Shown here: positions 52,217 to 61,807 of the stretch, piece after piece
Layout of the letters: the number at the start of each line of letters is the position of its first letter
Numbering within the stretch: position 1 is the first letter of the stretch
Origin: QHXW01 sp035297145
Lineage (GTDB): Bacteria; Acidobacteriota; Terriglobia; Bryobacterales; Bryobacteraceae
Direction of reading: 5' to 3'
Length of the DNA stretch: 64,000 bases
Assembly (NCBI GenBank): GCA_035297145.1
Contig: DATGZN010000027.1
Location: 124,001 to 188,000, forward strand
Program-made: the position numbers and the translations under genes
The notes under the pieces: generated by a model
The model's input: the letters and a program-made list of their open reading frames with translations, nothing else
The model's database searches: none
What the model was told of the DNA's origin: nothing

Positions 52217-52746
52217 GCGCAAAACCTCGGCTGGCAACCGTCTGGCTGGGCGGTTGCTCCGGCTGTCACATGTCGTTTCTGGATCTGGACGAGCGCCTGA
52301 TCGATCTGGCCGGCAAAGTGGAACTCGTCGCCTCGCCCATCACCGACTACAAAGATTTTCCCCACGCCGACATTACTCTCGTCGAAGGCGCGGTGGCCAA
52401 TGAGGAGCACTTGGCGCATGTACGAGAAGTGCGCCAAAAAACGAGGATACTGGTCTCGTTCGGCGATTGCGCCATCACCGGCAACGTGACTGCTATGCGC
52501 AACGCCTTCGGCGTGGACGACGTGCTCAACCGCGCATATCGCGAAACATCGGCGGTTGTTGTGGGCATCCCTTCAGGCAATTACGCCGTGCCCAAGCTGT
52601 TGGCGCGCGTGCGGCCGGTGCATGAGCTGGTGCACGTGGATTACTACTTGCCCGGTTGCCCACCGCCCGCCGATGCCATCTGGCAGGTCGTTGTGGATCT
52701 GCTCGAAGGGCGCGAGCCTGTAGGCGACGTACGGAGGTTCGGCTAA
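52213..52746 (+). CDS. hoxY: [NiFe] hydrogenase small subunit HoxY
   Basis: A 177-residue small subunit. The cysteines of the proximal 4Fe-4S cluster are in WLGGCSGCHMSFLD (C14 and C17 region), SFGDCAITGN and YYLPGCPPPADAI. It lacks the extra clusters and the Tat signal of uptake hydrogenases, as expected for cytoplasmic group 3 enzymes. It accepts electrons from the NiFe site in HoxH. Start ATG 52213 overlaps the hoxU stop, and its own stop shares one base with the hoxH ATG, so the genes are tightly coupled. Confidence 0.93.
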   Translation: MSAKPRLATVWLGGCSGCHMSFLDLDERLIDLAGKVELVASPITDYKDFPHADITLVEGAVANEEHLAHVREVRQKTRILVSFGDCAITGNVTAMRNAFGVDDVLNRAYRETSAVVVGIPSGNYAVPKLLARVRPVHELVHVDYYLPGCPPPADAIWQVVVDLLEGREPVGDVRRFG

Positions 52747-54170
52747 TGCCCGAGCGCATCGTCATTCATCCTGTAACTCGAATCGAAGGCCACGCGAAGA
52801 TCTCGATCTACGTCGATGCGGCCGGCGAGGTCGAATCCGCCCAGTTCCACGTCACCGAGTTTCGCGGTTTCGAAAAGATCTGCGAGGGCCGTCCTTTTCA
52901 CGAAATGCCGGGGTTGATGTCGCGCGTCTGCGGCATCTGCCCCGTTAGTCACGTAATCGCCAGCTCCAAAGCAGGCGATGGTTTGCTGGGTGTCGACCCG
53001 CCGCTCGCGGCCGTGCTACAGCGCCGCTTGCTGAACTACGCGCAGGTGCTGCAATCGCACGCGCTCAGCTTTTTCCACCTGTCGTCGCCGGACTTGCTCC
53101 TCGGCCTGGATTCTCCGCCAGAGAAGCGCAATATTTTCGGCCTGGTCGAGCGCGAACCGGATTTCATTCGCCGCGGTATTCGCCTCCGGCAGTTCGGCCA
53201 GCGCGTGATCGAGCTCGCCGGCGGCAAGCGCGTCCATCCCGTCTGGGGCGCGCCCGGTGGCGTGTTGCAGCCGCTCTCCAAAGAAGCTCGCGACGAGATG
53301 GCAGGATGGATCACGGAATCAATCGATTCTGTCCAGATGGCTATCGGCCGCCTGAAATCGCTGCTCGATTCGTTGCACGAAGAGATCCAGCACCTCGGCA
53401 ACTTCCCATCGCTATTTCTCGGCACTGTAAATTCCGACGGCGGCCTGGAATATTACGATGGCGTGATCCGCATCGTGGATAGCGAAGGCAACATCGTTGC
53501 CGACCGGCTCGATCCGCAGCGCTACAACACTTTCATCGAGGAAGCCAGCGAAGAGTGGACCTTCGTGAAGTTCGCGTACTACAAGCCGCTCGGCTATCCC
53601 GGAGGCAAGTATCGCGTAGGTCCCTTGGCGCGGCTGAATGTTGCGCAACATGCGGGCACCCCGCGCGCCGATCGTGAGATGCGCGAGTTCAAGCAGCGAT
53701 CGCGCGGCGCCGTCTGCGAATCTTTCCACTATCACCTCGCCCGCCTCATCGAGATGCTGCATTCCGTAGAACGTATCGAAGAACTTCTGAATGATCCCGA
53801 ACTGCTAGGTGAAGACGTGCGGGCGCGCGCGCTGCCCAATCGAAAAGAAGCCGTGGGATCGTGCGAGGCGCCCCGCGGCACCCTGTTCCATCACTATACG
53901 GTCGATCACGATGGCACCATGCTCAAGGCCAACCTGTTGATCGCCACCGGGCAGAACAATCAGGCGATGAACATGGCCGTCGAGCAGGCCGCGCGGCGTT
54001 TCGTACGTCCTGGCCAACTCAGCGAGGGCATGCTCAACCGCGTGGAAGCCGCCATCCGCTGCTTTGACCCGTGCCTTTCCTGTTCCACTCACGCCATCGG
54101 CCAGATGCCGCTGATCGTCGAACTTCGCGATAAAAGCGGCCGCGTACTCGAGCGCATCGAGCGGAGCTAG
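52746..54170 (+). CDS. hoxH: [NiFe] hydrogenase large subunit HoxH
   Basis: A 474-residue catalytic subunit. The four nickel/iron cysteines are in RVCGICPVSH (C62, C65) and DPCLSCSTHAIG (C443, C446). A 25-residue C-terminal extension follows the H of DPCxxCxxH (H449), the part removed by the maturation protease encoded next. The N-terminus IVIHPVTRIEGHAKI is the L1-type signature. Sequence and partner genes place it in group 3d, the NAD-linked bidirectional hydrogenases. The enzyme should take up or produce H2 with NAD(H). Oxygen tolerance cannot be judged from the sequence. Confidence 0.94.
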   Translation: MPERIVIHPVTRIEGHAKISIYVDAAGEVESAQFHVTEFRGFEKICEGRPFHEMPGLMSRVCGICPVSHVIASSKAGDGLLGVDPPLAAVLQRRLLNYAQVLQSHALSFFHLSSPDLLLGLDSPPEKRNIFGLVEREPDFIRRGIRLRQFGQRVIELAGGKRVHPVWGAPGGVLQPLSKEARDEMAGWITESIDSVQMAIGRLKSLLDSLHEEIQHLGNFPSLFLGTVNSDGGLEYYDGVIRIVDSEGNIVADRLDPQRYNTFIEEASEEWTFVKFAYYKPLGYPGGKYRVGPLARLNVAQHAGTPRADREMREFKQRSRGAVCESFHYHLARLIEMLHSVERIEELLNDPELLGEDVRARALPNRKEAVGSCEAPRGTLFHHYTVDHDGTMLKANLLIATGQNNQAMNMAVEQAARRFVRPGQLSEGMLNRVEAAIRCFDPCLSCSTHAIGQMPLIVELRDKSGRVLERIERS

Positions 54171-54171
54171 C

Positions 54172-54606
54172 GTGCGCGCGTTAGTCGTCGCGATCGGCAA
54201 TCGGCTGCGCGCCGACGACGGTGTTGCCCACCGCGTTGCGGACTTGCTCACGGGTGTGGCGCCTCGGCGTGTACATCAACTTACGCCCGAACTTGCAGCC
54301 GAAATGCAGGACGCGGACACGGTGATCTTCCTCGACGCCGATCCGAAAGCCGACGGACCATCTTTGGAAAGAATCGACCGCTCCGTTGAAACTGCCGGTT
54401 CTCTCTCCCATTCGATGACTCCCGAGACACTGGTCGCGATGGCCTCGCGCCTTTACGGGTTCCACGGTGAAGCCTGGACCTGCCGCCTGTACGCACGCGA
54501 CTTCAGTCCCAGCACCGAGATATCACCCGAGGCCGCGTCGCACTTAGAAAAAGCGGCCCAGCTCGTACAGCAACTACTGGAGGCGCGATGCACGAGTCCT
54601 CGCTAA
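54172..54606 (+). CDS. hoxW: Hydrogenase maturation protease HoxW
   Basis: A 144-residue HycI/HybD-like endopeptidase that cleaves the HoxH C-terminal extension after nickel insertion. It opens with ALVVAIGNRLRADDGVAHRV, where GN and the D of the DDG pattern are diagnostic, followed by VIFLDAD and LSHSMTPETL with the histidine expected as third metal ligand. GTG 54172 starts one base after the hoxH stop. It ends the operon; hypABCDEF are not in the window. The C-terminal 30 residues are less typical. Confidence 0.88.
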   Translation: MRALVVAIGNRLRADDGVAHRVADLLTGVAPRRVHQLTPELAAEMQDADTVIFLDADPKADGPSLERIDRSVETAGSLSHSMTPETLVAMASRLYGFHGEAWTCRLYARDFSPSTEISPEAASHLEKAAQLVQQLLEARCTSPR

Positions 54607-54643
54607 TACCCGGGCTGATCGCGAAAAATTGGAACAGTCAGTA

Positions 54644-54665
54644 GGACAGGCATTCCTGCCTGTCC
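54644..54665. terminator. Perfect hairpin after hoxW
   Basis: GGACAGGC (54644-54651) pairs with GCCTGTCC (54658-54665) around ATTCCT. It lies 38 bases after the hoxW stop, with no U-tract. It may stop the hox transcript or may be a dispersed palindromic repeat; its sequence reads the same on both strands apart from the loop. Confidence 0.45.
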
Positions 54666-54731
54666 AAACTCAGCCCTGTGGCGGCTTTTCTCTGACCTCC
54701 CGCCCCCGCAAATGCTACCCTCAAAATATCC

Positions 54732-56162
54732 ATGAGTTTTTCGGAGTCCTTTTTCTCCTCGCGCTTTGCCATCACTCGCGGTGATCTCGAATCCTACATC
54801 TCCGAAGCTCTCTCCCAGGGCGGCGACTACGCCGATCTCTACTTCGAGTATCTCTCCACCAGCCAGATCAGCATCGATGAATCTATCGTCAAGAGTGCCA
54901 CGCAAGGTGTCTCGCTCGGCGTCGGCGTCCGCGTCATTGCGGGCGAGCGCACCGGTTACGCCTACAGCGACGATCTGAGCCCCGAGAAAATCCGTCAGGC
55001 CGCGCACGTGGCGGCATGTATCGCCGCCGGTCCAGCGAAAGTAGAGAAAACACCGCTCGAAGAAGGTCGCAAGCGAAATCTGTACCCCGTGCTGACAGCT
55101 CCCCACGAAACTGCGTTCCTCGAACGCATGGACCTCATAAAGCGCGCCGATGCCGCAGCCCGAGGTTATGATCCGCGCATCTTCCAGGTCCAGGCGACCT
55201 ACGCCGATAGCTTGCGCCACGTGATGGTCGCCACCAGCGCCGGCGTCCTGAGTTTCGACCGGCAACCGCTCGCACGCATGGGCGTGGCGGCGCTGGCCCG
55301 GCAGAACGGCAGCGCTCCGCAACGCGGATATGCGGGCGGCGGCGGGCGTGTCGAGTTGTCGTTCTTTCTCGAAGAAAAGACGCCCGAGCATTTTGCGCGC
55401 GAGGCGGCGCGGCAGGCGATTGTCCAGCTCGATGCCGTGGATGCTCCCGCTGGCGAAACCACCGTGGTGCTCGGCCCTGGTTGGCCCGGCATCCTGCTCC
55501 ACGAAGCCGTTGGGCACGGTCTCGAAGCAGACTTCAATCGCAAGAAAGTTTCGGCCTTCAGCGGTCGCATCGGCCAGCAGGTGGCCAGCCCGCTGTGTAC
55601 GGTAATCGATGACGGCACCATTCGCAACCGCCGCGGGTCACTAAACGTCGACGACGAAGGCAATCCCACGCAGCGCAACGTGCTCATCGAAAATGGCATT
55701 CTGCGCGGTTATTTGCAGGATGCGCTTTCCAGCCGCATTCTGCGCGCGTCTCCCACCGGCAACGGCCGCCGCGAAAGCTACGAGCACATCCCCATGCCCC
55801 GCATGACCAACACCTTCATGCTGGCCGGTGAGAGCGATCCCGCGGATATCATCCGCTCGGTTCCCAAGGGAATTTACTGCGCGAATTTCGGCGGCGGCCA
55901 GGTCGATATCACCAGCGGCAATTTTGTTTTCGCCGCTTCCGAAAGCTACCTGATCGAAGACGGCAAGCTCACGCGCGCGGTGCGCAACGCCACGCTCATC
56001 GGCAACGGTCCGGAGGCGCTGCGTTACGTCAGCATGGTTGGCAACGACTTGCAGCTCGATGAAGGCATCGGCATCTGCGGCAAGGAAGGGCAAAGCGTGC
56101 CTGTAGGCGTCGGCATTCCCACGCTCAAGATCGATCGCATGACCGTGGGGGGCACCGCTTGA
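54732..56162 (+). CDS. tldD: TldD metalloprotease subunit
   Basis: A 476-residue protein of the PmbA/TldD family. The zinc-binding motif HEAVGH (H257, E258, H262) within ILLHEAVGHGLEAD is intact, so this is the catalytic partner. The central region has QRNVLIENGILRGYLQD and MPRMTNTFMLAGES. TldD/PmbA pairs degrade unfolded peptides, for example in microcin B17 maturation and CcdA turnover. The ATG has an AAAATATCC leader without a strong ribosome site. Its stop overlaps the TTG start of pmbA, so the heterodimer is translated together. Confidence 0.92.
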   Translation: MSFSESFFSSRFAITRGDLESYISEALSQGGDYADLYFEYLSTSQISIDESIVKSATQGVSLGVGVRVIAGERTGYAYSDDLSPEKIRQAAHVAACIAAGPAKVEKTPLEEGRKRNLYPVLTAPHETAFLERMDLIKRADAAARGYDPRIFQVQATYADSLRHVMVATSAGVLSFDRQPLARMGVAALARQNGSAPQRGYAGGGGRVELSFFLEEKTPEHFAREAARQAIVQLDAVDAPAGETTVVLGPGWPGILLHEAVGHGLEADFNRKKVSAFSGRIGQQVASPLCTVIDDGTIRNRRGSLNVDDEGNPTQRNVLIENGILRGYLQDALSSRILRASPTGNGRRESYEHIPMPRMTNTFMLAGESDPADIIRSVPKGIYCANFGGGQVDITSGNFVFAASESYLIEDGKLTRAVRNATLIGNGPEALRYVSMVGNDLQLDEGIGICGKEGQSVPVGVGIPTLKIDRMTVGGTA

Positions 56163-57511
56163 GCCAGAACCATCTCGCTGAGCTGGCACAGCAAACAGTG
56201 AAACAGGCGCTCGAACGTGGCGCGAGCGATGCCGAGTGCACCATCCGGGAAGGCAACGAGTTCTCCGTGAACGTGCGCATGCGCGAGGTCGAAAGCCTGA
56301 AACAGGCGGGCTCGCGTACTGCGGGATTGCGTGCCCTTAGAGGCAAACGCGCTGGCTCGGCCTATACATCCGACCTCTCGGCTGAGGGGATCGAGCGCAT
56401 GGTGGCATCCGCGCTCGAGCTGGCCGCCATCACCGGCGAAGATCCCCACGCCGGCATTCCCGAGCCCGGTGAATTGGGCGCGATCTCCGCCGACTTGCAG
56501 CTTTACTGCTCCGACGTCGAGCGTATAGAAACGGCGGTCAAGATTGATCTCGCGCGAGCGGCGGAAGCCGCTGCTCTCGATGCCGACCCACGCATCACCA
56601 ACTCCGAGGGTGGCTCTTTCGATTCGCGCACAGGCCGGCGTGTGTTCGCCAATTCTCGCGCATTCGTTGGTGAGTATCGTTCGAGCTATTGCTCGCTGGC
56701 CGCGGTGCCGGTGGCGCGCGAGGGTGACTCCATGGAGCGCGATTACTGGGTATCCATGGCGCGCAGCTTCGCCGGCCTCGAGCCTGCGGCGCACGTCGGC
56801 CGTGTAGCTGCCGATCGTGTTCTACGCCGCTTGGGCGCGCGCAAAGTCAAAACGCAGCGCGTCCCAGTAGTATTTGAGCCGCGCACCGCGCGCAGTCTGC
56901 TGTCTAACGTCTTCGAAGCGGTGCACGGCGAATCGATCTACCGCCATGCCTCTTTTCTGGCGGGCAGATTGGGAGAAAAGGTTGCGACTGAAGCGCTAAC
57001 TGTGATCGATGATGGCACCATCCCCGGTTTGTTCGGCAGCTCGCCTTTCGATGATGAGGGCGTTCCCTCCCGCCTCACCGCGGTCATTGAGCGTGGGGTA
57101 CTGAAAAGCTACCTGCTGAACACGTATACCGCACGCAAGCTCGGCATGAAAACCACCGGCAACGCATCGCGCGGGGTCTCGGGCAATACTGGCATCGGGC
57201 ACGGAAATCTTTTCATCGAGCCTGGCGAGCGTTCACCCGGCGAGATTATTGCAAGAATCGCAGATGGGCTGTATGTGACCGAGCTGATCGGCTCCGGCGT
57301 GAACATCGTCACTGGTGACTACTCGCGCGGCGCCGCCGGACTGTGGATTCGCAATGGCGAGTTCGCGTTTCCCGTCTCCGAGGTTACAATCGCTGGAAAT
57401 TTGAATAAGATGTTGATGGATATGGAAGCGATTGGATCGGACTTGGAGTTTCGCGGCTCCACTGCCGCCCCTACGCTGCTGATCCGGGAGATGACCGTTG
57501 GCGGCCGGTAA
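56159..57511 (+). CDS. pmbA: PmbA-family protein (TldD partner)
   Basis: A 450-residue paralogue of TldD that lacks the HEXXXH motif, as PmbA should. It has VSRTAGLRALRG-like SRTAGLRALRGKRAGSAYTS, VVFEPRTARSLLSNVFEAV, LTVIDDGTIPGLFGSSPFDD and the family end with VTGDYSRGAAGLWIRNGE. It forms the non-catalytic half of the heterodimeric protease. The start is TTG 56159 (M-S-Q-N), overlapping the tldD stop by three bases; no other start fits. The small gene at 57498 overlaps its last 14 bases. Confidence 0.9.
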   Translation: MSQNHLAELAQQTVKQALERGASDAECTIREGNEFSVNVRMREVESLKQAGSRTAGLRALRGKRAGSAYTSDLSAEGIERMVASALELAAITGEDPHAGIPEPGELGAISADLQLYCSDVERIETAVKIDLARAAEAAALDADPRITNSEGGSFDSRTGRRVFANSRAFVGEYRSSYCSLAAVPVAREGDSMERDYWVSMARSFAGLEPAAHVGRVAADRVLRRLGARKVKTQRVPVVFEPRTARSLLSNVFEAVHGESIYRHASFLAGRLGEKVATEALTVIDDGTIPGLFGSSPFDDEGVPSRLTAVIERGVLKSYLLNTYTARKLGMKTTGNASRGVSGNTGIGHGNLFIEPGERSPGEIIARIADGLYVTELIGSGVNIVTGDYSRGAAGLWIRNGEFAFPVSEVTIAGNLNKMLMDMEAIGSDLEFRGSTAAPTLLIREMTVGGR

Positions 57512-57986
57512 ACGAGTAACCAAAACTGCAGAGACGAGTTTTTCGATACCGATCCCGGTCATCGTGGGCGCCATCGTCGTGATCCTCGGCTTCAGTGCGT
57601 GGACCGGCTACAACTACTGGGCAGCCAAACATCCGCCCACTCCGCTCGTTCTGACCGCGGAAGCCAAGCAGTACGTCCACAACCTGCAATTGAGCGAAGT
57701 CGACATGAAGGCCGCCGAAAGCTACATGAAGCAGCAGGTGGTCGAGATCACCGGCAAGATCACCAACAACGGCCCGCGCAGCGTGAACGTGGTCGAGATC
57801 AACTGCGTGTTCTACGACGCCTACGGGCAACTCGTGCTGCGCGAACGCGTCCCAATAATCGGCCGCCGCACCGGCCCCCTTGCCCCCGGCCAAACCAAGA
57901 ACTTCCGCCTGGCCTTCGACACTATCCCCGAAAGCTGGAACCAAGCCCTGCCGCAATTAGTGATCGCGCAGATCGTGTTCGGGTGA
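57498..57986 (+). CDS. Small membrane-anchored protein with beta domain (FxLYD-like)
   Basis: A 162-residue protein with one N-terminal transmembrane helix (about 17-37, PIPVIVGAIVVILGFSAW). The outer part has VVEITGKITNNGPRSVNVVEINCVFYD and LAPGQTKNFRLAFDTIPESWN, a pattern of FxLYD/DUF2393-type immunoglobulin-like domains. The start is TTG 57498, overlapping pmbA; the first codons (MAAGKRVTKTAETS) give a natural cytoplasmic tail, but the start is not certain. It is likely co-transcribed with tldD-pmbA. The family's job is unknown. Confidence 0.72.
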   Translation: MAAGKRVTKTAETSFSIPIPVIVGAIVVILGFSAWTGYNYWAAKHPPTPLVLTAEAKQYVHNLQLSEVDMKAAESYMKQQVVEITGKITNNGPRSVNVVEINCVFYDAYGQLVLRERVPIIGRRTGPLAPGQTKNFRLAFDTIPESWNQALPQLVIAQIVFG

Positions 57987-58114
57987 CATACGCCGAATTC
58001 GGGGACTGCCGTCCAGGGTGCACACGCCGCAACCTGAATTGCCTTGGCCCGCCCTTCGAGATCCCACGCCCTCATTTTCATCCTCGGTGGTGGGGACCAG
58101 ATTCCATAACGCTG

Positions 58115-59464
58115 CTACTTCCCAATACAAAACGTCGAAAAAATCCGGTTCAGAATATCGTCCGCAGTAGTCGCCCCCGTAATCGCATCGATGGGCCGCA
58201 GCGCTCCGTACAAATCGAGCAGCAGCATCTCATGCGGAATCTTGTCGGCAACCGCACCGCGCGCTTTGGCCAAATAGCCCAGCGATTCGCGCAACAACTG
58301 CTCATGCCGCAAGCTGGTGATGAAGCCCGTCTCCTGCTCCGCCACACCCCCTGGCGCGATGGCCTCGAATATCGCGTCGCGTAAACCCTCGATTCCCGCT
58401 CCCGTCAATGCCGAAACCGCGATCGCCCCTTCCGGCGGCGCCTGAGCCGCCAGATCCGACTTGTTCCCCACGACCAGCGCGCGCCCCTGCGACTTGGCGC
58501 GTTCCATCAGCTCGCGATCCTCCGATTTGACGGCGCCCGACAGGTCCACCACAACCAACGTCAGATCCGCATCCGCCATGGCCTGGAAACTGCGCTCGAT
58601 GCCCAGCGTCTCAACCAATCCCTCAGCCGTCCGGATTCCCGCGGTATCTACAAGCTTCACCGGGATGCCGCGAATCGTCGCCACCTCGGAGACCAGATCG
58701 CGCGTGGTACCGGGGATGTCGGTGACAATGGCGCGATCCTGTTCGAGCAGCCGGTTGAACAAACTGCTCTTGCCGACGTTCGGCCGGCCAACGATGGCCA
58801 AGGTAAAGCCCGCATGCACGATCTTTCCGAAAGCGAAACTTGCCGCCAGCCGCTCAATGGCGCGCTCGATGGGATCGAGCCGGTGCAGAATTTCTTCCGC
58901 CGATGCCACACTGACATCGTCTTCCGCAAAATCGATGCCCGCTTCGAGTAACGAGATCAACTCGAGCAACTGCTCTTTGACTGGCGCGATCCGCCGCGAG
59001 ACCGAGCCTTCGATCTGTTGCGCCGCAATGCGCGCCTGGTAGAGCGTGGTCGCTTCGATGAGATCGCGGACCGCCTCAGCCTGCGGCAGATCGATGCGCC
59101 CGTTGAGATACGCGCGCAACGTGAACTCGCCGGGCTCGGCCGGACGCGCGCCCTGCGCCATCACGCGCTCCACGCAATAACGCAGCACCGCGGGCGAACC
59201 GTGGCACGCAATCTCAATTACGTCGTCGGCAGTATATGAACGCGGCCGCGCGAAGAACGTGACCACAACCTGGTCAACCAAGCGGCCCTGTTCGTCGGCA
59301 AGCTCGGCGAGCGCTGCAGTCCAGGGTTGCCAGGAGTGCCCGCGCGGCAATCGCAGGATCTGAGCCGCAATTGCCGTCGCGTCCGTCCCGGAGATCCGCA
59401 CCACTCCCAGGCCTCCACGGCCCGGCGGCGTGGAAATCGCGACGATCGTGTCGTTTAGGTCCAA
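58115..59464 (-). CDS. mnmE: tRNA modification GTPase MnmE
   Basis: A 449-residue GTPase that with MnmG adds the cmnm5 group to uridine 34 of some tRNAs. The N-terminal folate-binding domain opens DTIVAISTPPGRGGLGVVRISG. The G domain has GRPNVGKSSLFNRLL (about residue 225), the switch DIPGTTRD and DTAGIR. The C-terminus FCIGK carries the catalytic cysteine. It follows the khpB gene by 13 bases and ends the rpmH operon. MnmG is not in the window. Confidence 0.93.
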   Translation of the reverse strand: MDLNDTIVAISTPPGRGGLGVVRISGTDATAIAAQILRLPRGHSWQPWTAALAELADEQGRLVDQVVVTFFARPRSYTADDVIEIACHGSPAVLRYCVERVMAQGARPAEPGEFTLRAYLNGRIDLPQAEAVRDLIEATTLYQARIAAQQIEGSVSRRIAPVKEQLLELISLLEAGIDFAEDDVSVASAEEILHRLDPIERAIERLAASFAFGKIVHAGFTLAIVGRPNVGKSSLFNRLLEQDRAIVTDIPGTTRDLVSEVATIRGIPVKLVDTAGIRTAEGLVETLGIERSFQAMADADLTLVVVDLSGAVKSEDRELMERAKSQGRALVVGNKSDLAAQAPPEGAIAVSALTGAGIEGLRDAIFEAIAPGGVAEQETGFITSLRHEQLLRESLGYLAKARGAVADKIPHEMLLLDLYGALRPIDAITGATTADDILNRIFSTFCIGK

Positions 59465-59477
59465 TTTGCGCGGCGGA

Positions 59478-60083
59478 TCAGCGCCGGCCGCGGGGGCTTG
59501 GAGCGCGAGGACGGCGATCCCGCTCGCGCTCTCGTGGTCGACCGGCGTTCGGATACGCGGGCGGGGGCGCTTCCGGCAGGCTGGCCATGCCTGCGGGATA
59601 GATCACCACCTGGCGGTACCCGCCGTGCCCCGTACTTTCACTGCGCAGCTCCGTCTCGTTCCGCATCGCGAGGTGGATCACACGGCGTTCCCGGCTATTC
59701 ATGGGATTGAACTTGAACGGCTGTCCCGTGCGCTTCACTTTTTCAGCCGCCGCCGCCGCGCTCATGCGCAGCTCTTCGATGCGCAAAGCCCGGTAATCCT
59801 GTGCATCGAACGAGATGCGCGAGTGGTCGTCGGAGGAGATGTGCAGCGCCTCCATCGTGATGTACTCCAGCGCCAGTAACAGTTCTGCTTTGTTGCCGAG
59901 CAGGAGATCCACATCCTGGCCGGAAAATCGCACCACAACTTCCGGGTTCTCGAAATCCGGGTTGGCCGATTCGCCTTCGGCAGCCTCGTATTTCACCTGG
60001 AAGCCCGCCTGCGCGAGGAGCGGCTTCAGGAATTGATCGATCTTCGGTGTCACCGAGTCGACGGTGTATTTTTTCTCGCTCAC
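59478..60083 (-). CDS. khpB: KhpB/Jag-type RNA-binding protein
   Basis: A 201-residue protein with a KH domain (about 60-110, LLLGNKAELLLALEYITMEAL) and an R3H domain (about 112-165, NSRERRVIHLAMRNE with the R-x3-H motif). The N-terminal Jag-N domain is short. The tail is arginine/proline-rich and low complexity (RERERDRRPRAPSPRGRR). With a KhpA partner it would bind many RNAs; the role in this group is not defined. Its start overlaps the yidC stop by four bases, the normal place for this gene (spoIIIJ-associated). Confidence 0.9.
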   Translation of the reverse strand: MSEKKYTVDSVTPKIDQFLKPLLAQAGFQVKYEAAEGESANPDFENPEVVVRFSGQDVDLLLGNKAELLLALEYITMEALHISSDDHSRISFDAQDYRALRIEELRMSAAAAAEKVKRTGQPFKFNPMNSRERRVIHLAMRNETELRSESTGHGGYRQVVIYPAGMASLPEAPPPAYPNAGRPRERERDRRPRAPSPRGRR

Positions 60084-61807
60084 CGCCTCTTCCCGCTTTG
60101 CTTCTTTGTTACAGGCACCGGCTGCGGCATGTCTGCTACGGTCACGGTTTTATTGAAAAACCACTGCTGAGCGATGCCCACCAAATTGGAAGTCATATAG
60201 TATAGCACCAGCCCGCTAGGCAAACTATAGAAGAAAAAGCCCATTACGAGCGGCATCATGAGCATCATGCGCTGCTGGCTGGGGTCCGCGGCAGTCGTCG
60301 GCGTCATCTTCTGCATGAAAAACTGGGTGGCGATCATGGCGATCGGAAGTATATGAATCGCCAGGGTCTCCGGCTGCGAAAGATCAGTTACCCAGAGCCA
60401 CTCCGCGTGACGCAATTGGACGGAAACGGACAGCACGTTGTAGAACGCGATGAAGAATGGAATCTGGATCAGCATGGGCAGGCAGCCACCCATGGGATTG
60501 GCGCCATGCTTCTTGTAAAGCGCCATAACCTCTTCGTTCTGCTGTTGTTTGCGTGGGTCGCGCAGGCTGATTCCCTTGTACTTGTCGTTGATGGCGGCGA
60601 TCTGCGGTTGCAGCACCTGCATCTTCTTCATGGACTTCAGGTTAGTGAGTCTCATCGGGAACAGCAGAAGATTGATCAAAATCGTGACCGCGATGATGGA
60701 CCAGCCGTAGTTGTGCAACCACTGGTTGTTTACATAGTGGAGCGCGAAGAACAGCGGCTTGGCGAGGAACCAGAACCAGCCGAAATCAATGACGTTCACC
60801 AGTTTCGGGTTGACCTGGCGGAGGATATCGATATCTTTCGGTCCCACAAACAACGCGAAATCGTTGCGAACCGGATGGCCGACGCCAGCCCCCACGCGGG
60901 GTTGCTCTTTCGGGTCGGCGGCCGTGGCCACGGTATCGCCGAATGTGACCAGCCGCAGCGGGCCGGAACCGACGGGCTGAAACGCCGCCGTGAAGTACTT
61001 GTCCTCGATGCCGGCGAATGAGAAATTGCCTTCATCGGTTACCGGGCCGTTCTTGGCATCCTTGGCTACGTGAGTTCTCAGCTTGGTGTCATTGACGTCG
61101 AAGAAGATCGTGCGCTGGTTTGGATTGGTGATGGCGTGGTCGCCAAATCCGCCGCGCCATGCGATCAGATGAGGCAAAGCCACGCCATTCTCGCGAACCT
61201 CGGTCGAGACCTCGGTGAGGTACTCTTTCTTCCGAAACAGGAAGGTCTTACGAGCGCTCACGGCGCCCTCTGCGTACTCATACGTGATGCCCAGACCGTC
61301 TCCTGACGGCTTGGCATCGAAAAGAGCACTATTCAGGTCCGCAGCCGGCTTCTTCTGTTCGAAAAAGAACTGGAACGGATACCCCGCCTTCGCCGCCGCT
61401 ACAGCGTTCACGAGCTCGAGCGGCTTGCCGTTGCTGTCCGTGTATTTCTTCAGTGTCCACTCGTGGACCACGGCGCCGCGGTTGGAGAACACGACTTTGT
61501 AGAGATCGGTCTCAACAACGAAGGTTTGCTCTTTCTGTGCGGCGATGTGCTGCGCGGAGGCCGCGCGTGCCGCGGATGCTTCCGGCGCTGTTTCCACTGG
61601 CACGGGCGCAGTGGCGGGAGTCGTCACCGCGGATTGCTGCTGAGGAGCAGATGATTTCTTCGCTGGCGGTGGCGGTGCAATTGTCTTGAAGAAGTACGGA
61701 GTGGCGAAGAGTACTATCCCCATAAGCGCGAACGCGATCAGGAGCCGCGTCTCCGTGGACAACTCTTGTTTGGAGCCAGGCTGCTGATTCTTCTGCTCGT
61801 CGCTCAT
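60080..61807 (-). CDS. yidC: Membrane protein insertase YidC
   Basis: A 575-residue insertase of the Gram-negative type with the large periplasmic domain. Helix 1 is near residues 21-40 (LLIAFALMGIVLFATPYFF), a Pro/Ala-rich linker and the beta-supersandwich domain (about 95-345) follow, and the conserved core helices lie from about 350 to 545, including NLKSMKKMQVLQPQIA, GANPMGGCLPMLIQIPFFIAF and MLMMPLVMGFFFYSLPSGLVLYYM. It ends with a basic tail. It overlaps yidD and khpB by four bases each, as expected. Confidence 0.94.
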   Translation of the reverse strand: MSDEQKNQQPGSKQELSTETRLLIAFALMGIVLFATPYFFKTIAPPPPAKKSSAPQQQSAVTTPATAPVPVETAPEASAARAASAQHIAAQKEQTFVVETDLYKVVFSNRGAVVHEWTLKKYTDSNGKPLELVNAVAAAKAGYPFQFFFEQKKPAADLNSALFDAKPSGDGLGITYEYAEGAVSARKTFLFRKKEYLTEVSTEVRENGVALPHLIAWRGGFGDHAITNPNQRTIFFDVNDTKLRTHVAKDAKNGPVTDEGNFSFAGIEDKYFTAAFQPVGSGPLRLVTFGDTVATAADPKEQPRVGAGVGHPVRNDFALFVGPKDIDILRQVNPKLVNVIDFGWFWFLAKPLFFALHYVNNQWLHNYGWSIIAVTILINLLLFPMRLTNLKSMKKMQVLQPQIAAINDKYKGISLRDPRKQQQNEEVMALYKKHGANPMGGCLPMLIQIPFFIAFYNVLSVSVQLRHAEWLWVTDLSQPETLAIHILPIAMIATQFFMQKMTPTTAADPSQQRMMLMMPLVMGFFFYSLPSGLVLYYMTSNLVGIAQQWFFNKTVTVADMPQPVPVTKKQSGKRR

